Assembly (NCBI GenBank): GCA_963977845.1
Contig: CAXBPZ010000001.1
Location: 1-64,000 of the forward strand
Length of the DNA stretch: 64,000 bases
Direction of reading: 5' to 3'
Source of the DNA: Methylopumilus sp003533095
Lineage (GTDB): Bacteria; Pseudomonadota; Gammaproteobacteria; Burkholderiales; Methylophilaceae
The notes beneath the pieces are model-generated. The model ran no database searches. It saw nothing but the letters and a program-made list of their open reading frames with translations, and had not been told where the DNA came from. Positions 1 to 8,312 of the stretch are shown here, piece by piece (within the stretch, counting starts at the first letter, position 1; every line of letters starts with the position of its first letter). A program made the position numbers and the translations under genes.

Positions 1-528
1 GAGGCCCATCGTTTAAATGATTTGGCTCCATGGATGAACAAATTACCCATCCAAAATAGTTTTATTTTAGTGTTAGGTTCTATTTTATTATTTATCTGGA
101 AGGTAAAAGAAAAAATTTCATTTTTATGGAAATTAGTTGCTGCCAATATATTGGTAATATCAATTCTTTTTTTAGGCGTGATTTATCAAACAGGCAATGC
201 TTATGATTTAAGGGAAGTAAGTCGACAAATAAAAGTTATTGAAGCAAAAGGATTGCCACTAGCCTATTTGGGTAATTACGCTGGTCAATTTGATTTCATT
301 GGAAGACTCAATAATCCGCCACAAGTTTTAACGACGGCTCAATTATTCACTTGGACAGAAGAAAATGCTGACGGTCGCGTTATTATTACTTTTGATGGCG
401 AACCAGATTTTGAAAAAATTAAACCTGAATATACATCATGGTATCGAGGAAGTCACATCGCAATATTATCTTCAAGCGATGTTAATCGTGTGTGCAAACC
501 ACAACCGAATCTTTGCACTGAGCATTAG
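1..528 (+). CDS. C-terminal part of a membrane glycosyltransferase (GT39/ArnT-like), 5' truncated by window edge
   Basis: The frame is open from base 1, so this is the 3' part of a longer gene; the first in-frame start-like codon (TTG at 22) need not be the real start. The visible part has two hydrophobic segments near its N-terminus (roughly residues 14-30 and 38-58 counted from base 1) followed by a soluble tail of about 100 residues. This layout and the tail resemble lipid-linked-sugar transferases of the GT39/ArnT family, which move a sugar from an undecaprenyl or dolichyl carrier. The substrate cannot be told. The stop overlaps the convergent alkA stop by 4 bases. Family assignment is an inference from the tail only. 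Confidence 0.55.
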   Translation, partial: EAHRLNDLAPWMNKLPIQNSFILVLGSILLFIWKVKEKISFLWKLVAANILVISILFLGVIYQTGNAYDLREVSRQIKVIEAKGLPLAYLGNYAGQFDFIGRLNNPPQVLTTAQLFTWTEENADGRVIITFDGEPDFEKIKPEYTSWYRGSHIAILSSSDVNRVCKPQPNLCTEH

Positions 529-1151
529 TTAGCGCGCCATAGATACCAACTCGCAACAGTTCGATAAGGCTTCCATGCTTCGCCCATAGCGGCTAATAGT
601 TTAGGTTTTGGTAAGACATCTAATTTTTTTAAAGCTTGATATCCCTTTTGAATGCCGAGATCACTTGTGGGCAAAACATCCAACCTTCCAAGATTAAATA
701 TCAGTAACATTTGTGCTGTCCACACACCTACACCTTTAATTGAACTTAGTCTTTCTATAATCTCTTCGTCACTTAAATAAATTATTTCTTTTTCATTAGG
801 GATAATTTTATGAATAGAAGCATCAGCAATACGAAGTAGTGTTTCCATTTTTGTTTGAGAAAACCCACTTTTACGAATAACTTCTGGATCCATGGCTAGA
901 AGCTCATGAGCTTTTGGAAAGCAATTATTAAATTGAGATAAAAATCTCTGAAATATAGTTTCAGCCGCTTTTGCGTGAAGTTGTTGATAAGCAATCGTTT
1001 TTAAAAGAGATTCATAAGGCGATAGCCCAGATGATTTTTTTAAATGACAGTATCCTACTTTTTTTATTAAATCTTTCCAATCTTTATCAAGACTCGATAA
1101 AAAAGCGATAGATTTTTTAATTTGATAATTAGAAAGTGTTTTTATTACCAA
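525..1151 (-). CDS. DNA-3-methyladenine glycosylase II, AlkA-like
   Basis: A 208-residue HhH-GPD superfamily base-excision glycosylase. The helix-hairpin-helix motif is at about residues 137-146 (SIKGVGVWTA), followed by the Gly/Pro-rich loop and catalytic Asp164 in LPTSDLG. Enzymes of this family remove alkylated purines from DNA. It lacks the N-terminal domain of E. coli AlkA, as many short bacterial homologues do. The start is a TTG that overlaps the end of the upstream SDR gene by 7 bases, suggesting translational coupling in a two-gene operon. No in-frame ATG gives a full-length domain. The catalytic motif makes the family call firm; the exact lesion range is unknown. Confidence 0.85.
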   Translation of the reverse strand: MVIKTLSNYQIKKSIAFLSSLDKDWKDLIKKVGYCHLKKSSGLSPYESLLKTIAYQQLHAKAAETIFQRFLSQFNNCFPKAHELLAMDPEVIRKSGFSQTKMETLLRIADASIHKIIPNEKEIIYLSDEEIIERLSSIKGVGVWTAQMLLIFNLGRLDVLPTSDLGIQKGYQALKKLDVLPKPKLLAAMGEAWKPYRTVASWYLWRAN

Positions 1152-1840
1152 GGAATTTTTTTACCATCATATGCAATAAATTGACCTGAAGTTTTCATCG
1201 AAAGTTTATCAATTTGACGTTTCATACCAGTTACACTTTCGTCAGCGTCAATGAGTCCATTAGGACCACCCATATCTGTTCTTACCCAACCCGGGTGAAG
1301 CGTAATAAGGGCTAAATCATATGGTTTTAAATCAATAGATAAACTTTTCATTACCATATTAAGTGCAGTTTTACTTGATCTGTAAAGGTATTCGCCGCCC
1401 CCTGAGTTGTCATCAATACTTCCCATCTTACTTGTAAGAGAAGCTACTTTTTTTAAATGACTCTTTTTAAGATGAGGTAGAAAAGCTTTTGTCATTTTAA
1501 ATGCAGCAAGTGTATTAATTTTAAAAGCCTCAAGCCACGTATCATAGTTGATATGATCGATTGAGCTATCTGGATAAACGCCTGCATTATTAATTAAAAT
1601 GTCGATCGGGCTTTTGAGTGATTTTGCAAACTGGTCAATAGATGAAAAATTTGCCACATCAAGTTTGTAAATTGAAATATTTTTAAATTTTACTTGAAGC
1701 TTATGAAGATCATCTTTTTTGTTTATCTTTCTCGAACATGCAATGACTTCATAATTATCTATAGCATATTGTCTTACAAATTCGAGACCTAAACCCCTAT
1801 TCGCACCAGTGATTAGAACTGTATATTTCGCATTGGACAT
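1145..1840 (-). CDS. Short-chain dehydrogenase/reductase
   Basis: A 231-residue classical-type SDR. The Rossmann motif TGANRGLG lies at residues 11-18, the NNAG motif at about 84-87, and the catalytic Tyr153 and Lys157 in YRSSK. The protein resembles the C-factor/carbonyl reductase-like SDR group, but the substrate cannot be read from the sequence. It is the first gene of a minus-strand pair with the alkA-like gene, overlapping it by 7 bases. The start ATG at 1840 gives the full Rossmann fold. The family is certain, the function is not. Confidence 0.85.
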   Translation of the reverse strand: MSNAKYTVLITGANRGLGLEFVRQYAIDNYEVIACSRKINKKDDLHKLQVKFKNISIYKLDVANFSSIDQFAKSLKSPIDILINNAGVYPDSSIDHINYDTWLEAFKINTLAAFKMTKAFLPHLKKSHLKKVASLTSKMGSIDDNSGGGEYLYRSSKTALNMVMKSLSIDLKPYDLALITLHPGWVRTDMGGPNGLIDADESVTGMKRQIDKLSMKTSGQFIAYDGKKIPW

Positions 1841-1867
1841 AATAAATAATATGAAATGATAAAGGTT

Positions 1868-1873
1868 TATAAT
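1868..1873 (+). promoter_or_regulatory. Candidate -10 element for the pentapeptide-repeat gene
   Basis: An exact TATAAT sits 27 bases upstream of the ATG at 1901. No good -35 hexamer is present at the usual distance, so this is only a candidate. Confidence 0.35.
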
Positions 1874-1900
1874 AAATCAAAATCTTAAGGATGTATTGCT

Positions 1901-2848
1901 ATGCTGTTAAAGAGATATTTGTTTTTAAGTTTACTTTTTATTGCGCATCTTGCTTATGCTGGTGAGTTCGGTAATTACTGTCTTCTGAGCTTATCTGAAG
2001 GACGTTTTCTAAAGACTGATTGCTCAGTCAATGCAAGCTATCAAGGTAAAGTGTATTGTTTTGGTAGTGAAATAAGTAAAGATATTTTCTTAAAAACGCC
2101 TGACGAATTTATTAAAAAAGCTGCAGTCTTTTATGAAAAAAATAAAGAGGCTGACCGTAAAAAAATATCACAAGAAGAAATGCTAAAAGAAATTAAAAGC
2201 CCTGATTGTGATTTTTCAAATAAAGATTTGGGTTACTTAGACATGAATGGTCTAGATTTAAGTCACTGCAAAATGCTTAACACGAGTGTATTTGGTGCCA
2301 ATCTGATAGGTGCTAATTTAGCTAACACTAACATGCAAAGAGCTTATTTAAATTTAGCTCGGCTTGAAAAAGCAAATCTGTCAGGGGCTAATTTAACTGA
2401 AGCGACTATATTCCAAGCAATTTTTGGAGAAACAGTTTTTAAAGGTGCAAATTTAACTCGTGCTCGCGTGATCGGAACGTTGGGTGGCGTTGATATGTCC
2501 GGCGCTACAATCAAATACGGACAATTTGGTTTGGATGTAGGCAACCAACCTATGGGGCAAATGAAATTTGATTCGGTAGGTGGTAAGTTTTATAAAGCAA
2601 ATTTTGAAGGCGCTGATTTAAATATAGCCAGTTTTTTATTTGGTGATTTAAGAGAAGCGAATTTAAAAAATACGAATATGTACCGTGCGGATTTAAGTCA
2701 GGCAGATTTAACGGGTGCTGATCTCACTAATGCAGATTTAACTGATGCTAATGTAGATGGTGCCATTTTTACTAATGTTAAAGGCCTTTCAACTGTCAAA
2801 GGCTTTTCTTCAGTCAAAGGCAAATGTCGTGATTGTGGCATGCCTTAA
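1901..2848 (+). CDS. Exported pentapeptide-repeat protein
   Basis: A 315-residue protein with an N-terminal signal peptide (charged MLLKR, hydrophobic core, cleavage probably after AYA near residue 20). About residues 105-300 carry tandem A(N/D)Lxx pentapeptide repeats in two blocks (about 115-190 and 225-290), which fold as a right-handed quadrilateral beta-helix. The C-terminus has a short KGxxxVKGF repeat and a final CRDC motif. Cysteines at several places in the pre-repeat region would suit an oxidising periplasm. A TATAAT sequence at 1868-1873 and AAGGA before the ATG support the start. Function is unknown; the gene overlaps the convergent clsB-like gene by 4 bases. Confidence 0.8.
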   Translation: MLLKRYLFLSLLFIAHLAYAGEFGNYCLLSLSEGRFLKTDCSVNASYQGKVYCFGSEISKDIFLKTPDEFIKKAAVFYEKNKEADRKKISQEEMLKEIKSPDCDFSNKDLGYLDMNGLDLSHCKMLNTSVFGANLIGANLANTNMQRAYLNLARLEKANLSGANLTEATIFQAIFGETVFKGANLTRARVIGTLGGVDMSGATIKYGQFGLDVGNQPMGQMKFDSVGGKFYKANFEGADLNIASFLFGDLREANLKNTNMYRADLSQADLTGADLTNADLTDANVDGAIFTNVKGLSTVKGFSSVKGKCRDCGMP

Positions 2849-3987
2849 ATATTTATGACACCTAAACTCAATCGAATAAAAAAGTAAGCAATACGAGCTT
2901 TCATTCTTTTGATTAAGTGTGATTTATCCCAATCTTTTAAAAGAATCTCAGTGCCACCCAACCTAATATCTGACAAAATATTTTTTTTGAGTTGAGAGGA
3001 AAAATATTTATCAAAGATAAATATATTTGCTTCGCGAGCAAGCAAGAGACTAAAGGGATCAATATTTGAGGATCCTATAGTGCACCAAGTGCCATCAATT
3101 ACTGCCACTTTGCTGTGCATGAAACTTTTTGTGTATTCAAAAATAGTCATGCCCTCTTTTAAAAATTTACCGTAAAAAGCTCGGGTAGCATTAGAAAAGA
3201 AGTAATCCATTTCGCCTTTCAGGAGAAGTGTGACTGAAACACCTCTCTGAGCTGCCTCGATTAAAGCCCTTTCAAATTTTTTACCTGGAATAAAATAAGC
3301 ATTCGCAATAAATATCTCATGTTTAGCATTATGAATTGCATGTAAATATGCTTTTTCAATATCCTGTCTATGACGAAAATTATCTCGTTCTATAAAATTA
3401 AGTTTTGTGCCATTGGGGTATTCAAGTTTATTTTTTTGAGTATGCTTTGGAAGATATGATTTTTCTAAATGAGCCCATGAAACCCTTTTCCAGAGCTTTA
3501 CCATACTTCGACCAATAAGATTTACAACAGGCCCATTTAATTTTGCAGCGTAATCGATACGTGGCCCTTTACTATTAGGCACATTCATATCATCAATGAT
3601 ATTAATACCTCCAACATATGCAGTTTCATGATCAATTAGAAACATTTTCCGGTGAAGTCGTCTTAGTGAAATACGCTTCATTTGATAAGGTGAAATTTTA
3701 GGGTTATAAAAAAGTAAATGGATTTTGGAAGTTTTAATTTCATCTCTAATTTTTTGCGAAAGATCACGACTACCAAAACCATCAAGCAATAAATAAACTT
3801 TAATACCTCTTTTGACTGCGTCTTTAAGCGCATTTAAAATTTTTTCGCCCGTTACGTCATGGCTAAATATATAGGCTTCTACAAAAATACTTTGACGAGC
3901 TCTTTTGATCGATTGAAGCACCTCGGCAAAATAATCTTTACCATTTTTAAGTAACTCAATCTTATTTCCTTTTAAGTAATAGGGCAT
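2845..3987 (-). CDS. clsB: Cardiolipin synthase (phospholipase D superfamily), ClsB-like
   Basis: A 380-residue PLD-superfamily protein with two HKD motifs: HRKMFLID starting at His112 and HSKVAVID starting at His291, each followed by a glycine/serine-rich GG or GSSN segment. There is no N-terminal membrane anchor, which fits ClsB rather than ClsA. ClsB-type enzymes form cardiolipin from phosphatidylglycerol or related lipids at the inner membrane; the basic C-terminal tail (about 350-380) could bind membrane. The gene stands alone on the minus strand, separated from hupB by a strong terminator. Family assignment is strong; the symbol is by similarity. Confidence 0.82.
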   Translation of the reverse strand: MPYYLKGNKIELLKNGKDYFAEVLQSIKRARQSIFVEAYIFSHDVTGEKILNALKDAVKRGIKVYLLLDGFGSRDLSQKIRDEIKTSKIHLLFYNPKISPYQMKRISLRRLHRKMFLIDHETAYVGGINIIDDMNVPNSKGPRIDYAAKLNGPVVNLIGRSMVKLWKRVSWAHLEKSYLPKHTQKNKLEYPNGTKLNFIERDNFRHRQDIEKAYLHAIHNAKHEIFIANAYFIPGKKFERALIEAAQRGVSVTLLLKGEMDYFFSNATRAFYGKFLKEGMTIFEYTKSFMHSKVAVIDGTWCTIGSSNIDPFSLLLAREANIFIFDKYFSSQLKKNILSDIRLGGTEILLKDWDKSHLIKRMKARIAYFFIRLSLGVINI

Positions 3988-4010
3988 AGCCTCTTATTTT
4001 AAGACATAAA

Positions 4011-4041
4011 AAAAGCGCATGGGATTAACCCATGCGCTTTT
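4011..4041 (-). terminator. Rho-independent terminator after hupB
   Basis: A perfect 13-bp stem (AAAAGCGCATGGG and its complement) with a 5-base loop lies 22 bases past the hupB stop. Read on the minus strand it is followed by a run of T. It separates hupB from the clsB-like gene. Confidence 0.85.
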
Positions 4042-4063
4042 GTATGAATAACTAATTCTAAGC

Positions 4064-4336
4064 TTAGTTAACTGCTGATTTAAGAGCAGCACCTGCTTTG
4101 AATGTTGGAGCCTTACGTGCTGGTATTTTAAGTTCTTTACCAGTTTGTGGGTTACGACCAACTCGTGCAGCGCGTTTAGAAACTTTAAAAGTACCAAAGC
4201 CGATAAGTGTTACTACATCACCTTTTTTAAGAGCTTTAGTGATAGCTGCAAGTGTTGCATCAATCGCACGACCAGCGTCTGCTTTTGTTGAACCTGCTGC
4301 TTTTGCAACTGCTTCGATTAGTTCGCCTTTATTCAT
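4064..4336 (-). CDS. hupB: HU-family nucleoid DNA-binding protein
   Basis: A 90-residue histone-like protein, the normal HU length. It shows the N-terminal dimer helices (MNKGELIEAVA...), the GFGTF turn at about residues 46-50 and the DNA-binding arm with RxGRNPQTGKE around residues 58-68, the HU signature with the arm-tip proline. HU dimers bend and coat DNA in the nucleoid. The start is well defined by a GGAGG ribosome-binding site 5 bases before the ATG. The gene is monocistronic, with its own terminator and a TTGACA sequence upstream. IHF subunits have longer, different arms, so HU is the better call. Confidence 0.95.
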   Translation of the reverse strand: MNKGELIEAVAKAAGSTKADAGRAIDATLAAITKALKKGDVVTLIGFGTFKVSKRAARVGRNPQTGKELKIPARKAPTFKAGAALKSAVN

Positions 4337-4405
4337 AATTCCTCCAAAAGTAAATTAAGATATGTAAGACCATTGAAATGACAGCGTCATAGAAGGTCTA
4401 GGCGT

Positions 4406-4434
4406 ACTTTGCATTGATTTTTAAGGCTTGTCAA
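4406..4434 (-). promoter_or_regulatory. Candidate promoter for hupB
   Basis: On the minus strand an exact TTGACA (complement at 4429-4434) is followed 17 bases later by CAAAGT (complement at 4406-4411), a weak -10 matching the consensus at three positions. A short palindrome ATGAC-AGC-GTCAT lies downstream at 4378-4390 in the leader. Confidence 0.45.
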
Positions 4435-4524
4435 CAGTCATATTCAATTTTTTTCACATTGGGTAAGGGTTCTATCGATATTCGTTGAATTTAAAAAAAA
4501 GCTATCTTTTCATTTGATTCTTGT

Positions 4525-4530
4525 TACAAT
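4525..4530 (+). promoter_or_regulatory. -10 element placing transcription start at the ATG of the S24 gene
   Basis: TACAAT ends 6 bases before the ATG at 4537, so the expected transcription start falls on the start codon. No Shine-Dalgarno sequence precedes the ATG. A leaderless mRNA is the simplest reading; the -35 region is not recognisable. Confidence 0.45.
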
Positions 4531-4536
4531 ATTCAA

Positions 4537-5139
4537 ATGAAGAAAATTGTTCCTATTCGAGGCGGTAAAAGACCAGGTGCTGGACGTAAATCAGGCACTG
4601 GAAAATTTGGCGAAAAGACAACGCTAGTCAGAGTACCAGAAAGCCAAACCGCTGTGATATCAAACATCTTAGAAGCTTATGCCAAGAGGAAGATTCAAGA
4701 AATTTCTAATGTAGTATCTATTGATTTGGTGAATGAAGCCATGACGAAAACCAAGATTCCTCTATTTGAGCACAAGGTGCCTGCAGGGCTTCCATCTCAA
4801 GCAGATGACCATGTTGAGAAAAGAATGGATCTTAATGATTATCTTATTCGCGAAGCTGATACAACTTTTTTTGTACGTATCAAAGGAAATTCAATGGATA
4901 ACGCTGGTATACATGATAATGATGTCGTCATCGTGGATCGATCTCAAGAAGCTTCCATTGGTGACATCGTATTGGCTTCGTTAGATGGTGAATTTACTGT
5001 AAAGACTTTAGCTAAAAATAAAAATGGCTCTCCGCGCTTACTTCCTGCAAATGAAGCATTTAGTCCTATTGAAGTTTTAAAGGGGGTGCAATTTCAGATA
5101 TGGGGGGTTGTTACAGGAGCTGTTAGAAAGTTTAAATAA
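4537..5139 (+). CDS. UmuD/LexA-like S24 autoprotease with basic N-terminal extension
   Basis: A 200-residue protein. Residues 85-198 form an S24 peptidase domain with the catalytic Ser119 in GNSM and Lys156 in VKTL, the same 37-residue spacing as in UmuD. The self-cleavage pair is probably Ala83-Gly84, followed by LPSQADDHVEKRMDLN, very like the UmuD segment after its cleavage site. Residues 1-35 are basic (KRPGAGRKSGTGKFGEKTT) and could bind DNA; residues 36-80 are probably helical. It may be a LexA/UmuD-type SOS or stress regulator. No umuC or imuB lies next to it. It is convergent with the RodZ-like gene. Confidence 0.78.
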   Translation: MKKIVPIRGGKRPGAGRKSGTGKFGEKTTLVRVPESQTAVISNILEAYAKRKIQEISNVVSIDLVNEAMTKTKIPLFEHKVPAGLPSQADDHVEKRMDLNDYLIREADTTFFVRIKGNSMDNAGIHDNDVVIVDRSQEASIGDIVLASLDGEFTVKTLAKNKNGSPRLLPANEAFSPIEVLKGVQFQIWGVVTGAVRKFK

Positions 5140-5152
5140 AGTTTTAAACTTT
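5127..5152. terminator. Possible bidirectional AT-rich terminator hairpin
   Basis: A perfect 10-bp inverted repeat AAAGTTTAAA / TTTAAACTTT with a 6-base loop spans the stop of the S24 gene and the stop of the convergent RodZ-like gene. The stem is almost all A/T, so termination strength is doubtful. Confidence 0.4.
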
Positions 5153-6071
5153 AATTATAAGTTTTTGGATTAAGTTGAATATAAGTTTGCTCAGGTTTAA
5201 GTTTTACTAACCAACCTTCATAAAAAATTTCACTCATGGCAGGATCTATTAGAAGTTTAAAAGGAGCTTTTCCGCCTCGATAGGTTAACTTTTGACCTTC
5301 GGTCAGTGAGTATTTATTTTCCACACCCTTGCTATCTAATATACAAATCGTCTGTTGACCTTTAGAAATAATGTGGAAGTAATCCCCAGGCTTGAGAGGG
5401 TCAGTGGGGGAGGAGATTTGTGTAATCGGTTTTGAGATAGTTTGATTACACATCTTAATCACAGGATCCTTATTATCCTCTATTTTTTTGATTGCAACAG
5501 GTGGCACATCAGGTGACTCCACTTTTTCATCTATAGGTTTAATTTCATATGTTGCAATATCATTTGGAAGAGAATCTATATTGGGTAAATCGACTTCTTG
5601 CCCTTCAAAATTTTTATGCGCAACAGCATATTTTTGGTAAACACCAATGAGAAAATTAGAAACAAAAAGGAAGATAATAAAATAAAAGATATAAGATACT
5701 TTAAGGTGGGCTTTTATCCACACAAAAAATGATTTAACTTTTGTGAGAAGTAATATTTTCTTTTCAGATAAATTATTTGATACATCAGTATGTATTTCTA
5801 CTTCAGGCTCAGGAAGATTTAAAGATCTTGTTTTATTTTTTGTGTCTTCAATGATGGAATCAATATCCAACTCAAGAAATGCTGCATATTTTCTAATCGA
5901 AATGAGTTTGATTTGAAAAGAAACAAAACCATCTTTTTTATTTTCTTCCATGGAGATGATATGTTTATTATTTAAAGTGAGTCGACGCGCGACATCATCA
6001 ATTGAAAGATTTAAATCTTCTCTTGCCTCTTTTAAAAGATGACCATGGATAATAATTGAATCGTTTGACAT
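5151..6071 (-). CDS. RodZ-like membrane protein with N-terminal helix-turn-helix
   Basis: A 306-residue protein. Residues 8-72 form a helix-turn-helix of the RodZ/HTH_25 type (LLKEAREDLNLSIDDVARRL). A single membrane segment lies at about 125-146, preceded by positively charged residues, so the HTH is cytoplasmic. The periplasmic part ends in a beta-rich DUF4115-like domain at about 225-306 (GDYFHIISKGQQTICILDSKG, with KLTYRGGKAPF). RodZ links MreB to the membrane and controls rod shape. It is not next to ispG or mreB here, so the role is by architecture only. ATG at 6071 is preferred over a GTG just upstream. Confidence 0.65.
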   Translation of the reverse strand: MSNDSIIIHGHLLKEAREDLNLSIDDVARRLTLNNKHIISMEENKKDGFVSFQIKLISIRKYAAFLELDIDSIIEDTKNKTRSLNLPEPEVEIHTDVSNNLSEKKILLLTKVKSFFVWIKAHLKVSYIFYFIIFLFVSNFLIGVYQKYAVAHKNFEGQEVDLPNIDSLPNDIATYEIKPIDEKVESPDVPPVAIKKIEDNKDPVIKMCNQTISKPITQISSPTDPLKPGDYFHIISKGQQTICILDSKGVENKYSLTEGQKLTYRGGKAPFKLLIDPAMSEIFYEGWLVKLKPEQTYIQLNPKTYN

Positions 6072-6125
6072 CACATAAATTACAAAAGTAAAGATAAAAT
6101 AGTATCCTAATAAGAGTTTTTTTCA

Positions 6126-6161
6126 ATCATTACTGCGACATATATAAGGTAGGGTAATGAT
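6126..6161. repeat. Inverted repeat in a divergent intergenic region
   Basis: ATCATTAC at 6126-6133 and GTAATGAT at 6154-6161 are perfect inverted copies with a 20-base spacer. They lie between the divergent RodZ-like and UPF0114 genes. They could be an operator with half-sites on the same DNA face, or chance in AT-rich sequence. Confidence 0.4.
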
Positions 6162-6198
6162 ATGATTTGTCCAATAAACGACAACGCATGGAGATTAA

Positions 6199-6717
6199 AT
6201 GAAGACCGAAGAAATTTTAGAAAAAGTGGTATTTAAAAGTCGATGGATATTAGCCCCTATGTATTTAGGTTTGGTAGGCGGTCTATTGTGTTTATTAATA
6301 AAATTTGGACAAGAATTTCTTCATATCATGATGACGGTAGTTGATACACCCGAAAGAGAGATTGTGTTATCAATTTTAGCTTTAGTAGACATGACGCTTG
6401 TTGCAAATCTTCTTATCATGGTGATTTTTAGCGGTTACGAAAATTTTGTATCTAAAATCGATGTCGATAACCATGAAGACAAGCCGCATTGGATGGGTAA
6501 AGTCGATTACTCTGGGTTAAAGCTTAAGTTGATTGGTTCCATTGTTGCAATTTCAGCTATCGATCTTTTAAAAGCATTTATGCATGCATCCACATCAGGA
6601 CAGATATTAACGAATACTCAGATGGCTTGGATGGTAGGTATTCACGCAACCTTTATCATCTCAGGTGTCCTTTTCGCGATTATGGATAAAATTGCTGAAG
6701 ATACGCCGCATCACTAA
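6199..6717 (+). CDS. UPF0114 (YqhA-like) inner-membrane protein
   Basis: A 172-residue membrane protein with hydrophobic segments at about residues 16-40, 52-80, 108-128 and 142-162. Its N-terminus (SRWILAPMYLGL) and the central VANLLIMVIFSGYENFVSK segment match the UPF0114 family, whose function is not established. The length agrees with the family. The start ATG is preceded by GGAG (at 6191). The next gene begins 8-11 bases downstream, so they are probably co-transcribed. Confidence 0.85.
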   Translation: MKTEEILEKVVFKSRWILAPMYLGLVGGLLCLLIKFGQEFLHIMMTVVDTPEREIVLSILALVDMTLVANLLIMVIFSGYENFVSKIDVDNHEDKPHWMGKVDYSGLKLKLIGSIVAISAIDLLKAFMHASTSGQILTNTQMAWMVGIHATFIISGVLFAIMDKIAEDTPHH

Positions 6718-6728
6718 AAGTATTTTTG

Positions 6729-8312
6729 ATGAAAGTTCTAAAGCAGTCAGAGGTTAATAATCTCATTCAACTTCATCAGTCTGGCCAATTTGCTTTGGCA
6801 GAAAAAAATGCAAAAGAATTATTAAGTGAATTTCCTCAAGAATTAATTTTGCATAATATTTTAGGTGTATCTCAAGAAGCACAAAAAAAATTTAAAGAAG
6901 CTGCTGAGAGTTATCGTAATGCTTTAAAAATTCAACCGCAATTTGCAGAGATGCAATTCAATTTAGGCTCAGCGCTGTATCAATTAGGTGACAATCAAGG
7001 TGCTATTCAGCAATACCAAAAAGCAATTCAGATTAAACCTGATTTAGTGGTTGCATATTTTAATCTTGGGATTGCATATCAGAATGAATCTCAATTTGAT
7101 CAAGCATTGAGTGCATATCAAAAGGCTATTGAACTAGAACCTGGATTTTATGAAGCGTATGGCAATATAGGCGCAGTCTATTTATTGCAAGGTGATTTTG
7201 ATGCGGCCATTCTATCTTTCCAGAAATCACTCAACATACAAGATCACGCCCGAGGTCATTTCAATTTAGGCAATGCTTATCGCAACCAAGGTCATTTAGA
7301 AAAAGCTATTCAATCCTACCGGAGAGCAATAGAGATGAACCCACATGATGCAGAAACCTGCTCAGTGCTTGGTGATGCATTATGGCATCAAGGAAAAATT
7401 CAAGAAGCCAATCAATACTTAAGACAAGCGGTGACACTCAATGAAGATAATCCTATTGCTAATTACAATCTTGCAACATTTCTTCATGACAATAAAAAAT
7501 TCCAAGAGGCTTATGATTTTTACAAAGCCTCTCAAATGAAAGATTGGGAAGAGCGAGCACTATATTGTTTATATAAGACAAAACAATTTGATCTTTTTGA
7601 AAAAGAATTGCATGGTGTGATGCTTAAAAAAAATACATCACCTTTACTAGCAACACTTTCAACACACTTTGCAAGGAACTTTCATAAAAAAGATCGTTAC
7701 AATTTTTGCCCAGACCCGCTTCATTTTGTATTTCATGGTCAAGTAGATGCTTTGAAAGACCCGAATGATGATTTATTAAAATCACTCCTGCATGATATTG
7801 CTGAAGCAGATATTTCAGAGCGCATGCAAAGTCGATTAGTCAATGGCATTCAATCATCAGGTAATCTTTTTAAACGAAAAGAATCTTCGTTTAAAAGATT
7901 AGCCGGAGAAATTACATTACTTATTAAAAAATATTATGATCGCTATAAGCATGAAGAATCCATGTTTATTAAAGCGTTTCCAAAGACAATTGAATTTAGT
8001 AGTTCTTGGTTTGTGAAAATGCAAACAGGGGGTCATCTATCATCACATATTCATGAAGAGGGCTGGATCAGTGGTGCTGTGTATTTATCAATTCCGCAAC
8101 AAAAAAATCATCCAGACGAAGGTGGTATTGAATTAAGTATTGATGGGGATGATTATCCGAGAATGCATGATGACTTTGAAAGAAAGCTCTATCTTCCTCA
8201 GGTAGGTGATGTGGTTTTTTTTCCATCTTCCGTATTTCATCGAACCATACCTTTCAGTTCTCATGAAGAAAGAATCTGCATCGCTTTTGATTTAAAACCA
8301 GCGAGCGTTTAA
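6729..8312 (+). CDS. TPR protein with C-terminal 2-oxoglutarate/Fe(II) oxygenase domain
   Basis: A 527-residue two-part protein. Residues 5-270 hold about seven tetratricopeptide repeats (repeated pattern LGxxLYQLGDNQGAIQQYQKAI). Residues 420-525 look like a 2OG-Fe(II) oxygenase: SSHIHEEGWISGAVYLS carries the first metal-binding His/acid region and VFHRTIPF the distal His, followed by RICIAFDL. This pairing resembles the 2OG-FeII_Oxy_5 family, seen with TPRs in bacteria and cyanophages. Substrate and role are unknown; protein hydroxylation with the TPRs choosing the partner is an inference. ATG at 6729 is preferred over the TTG at 6726. It converges with the YihY fusion, overlapping by 4 bases. 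Confidence 0.75.
   Translation: MKVLKQSEVNNLIQLHQSGQFALAEKNAKELLSEFPQELILHNILGVSQEAQKKFKEAAESYRNALKIQPQFAEMQFNLGSALYQLGDNQGAIQQYQKAIQIKPDLVVAYFNLGIAYQNESQFDQALSAYQKAIELEPGFYEAYGNIGAVYLLQGDFDAAILSFQKSLNIQDHARGHFNLGNAYRNQGHLEKAIQSYRRAIEMNPHDAETCSVLGDALWHQGKIQEANQYLRQAVTLNEDNPIANYNLATFLHDNKKFQEAYDFYKASQMKDWEERALYCLYKTKQFDLFEKELHGVMLKKNTSPLLATLSTHFARNFHKKDRYNFCPDPLHFVFHGQVDALKDPNDDLLKSLLHDIAEADISERMQSRLVNGIQSSGNLFKRKESSFKRLAGEITLLIKKYYDRYKHEESMFIKAFPKTIEFSSSWFVKMQTGGHLSSHIHEEGWISGAVYLSIPQQKNHPDEGGIELSIDGDDYPRMHDDFERKLYLPQVGDVVFFPSSVFHRTIPFSSHEERICIAFDLKPASV

Noticed and set aside
4098..4358. An 86-codon open frame on the plus strand opposite hupB
   Set aside because: It is the antisense shadow of a highly conserved HU gene with a strong ribosome site; its sequence has no known features.
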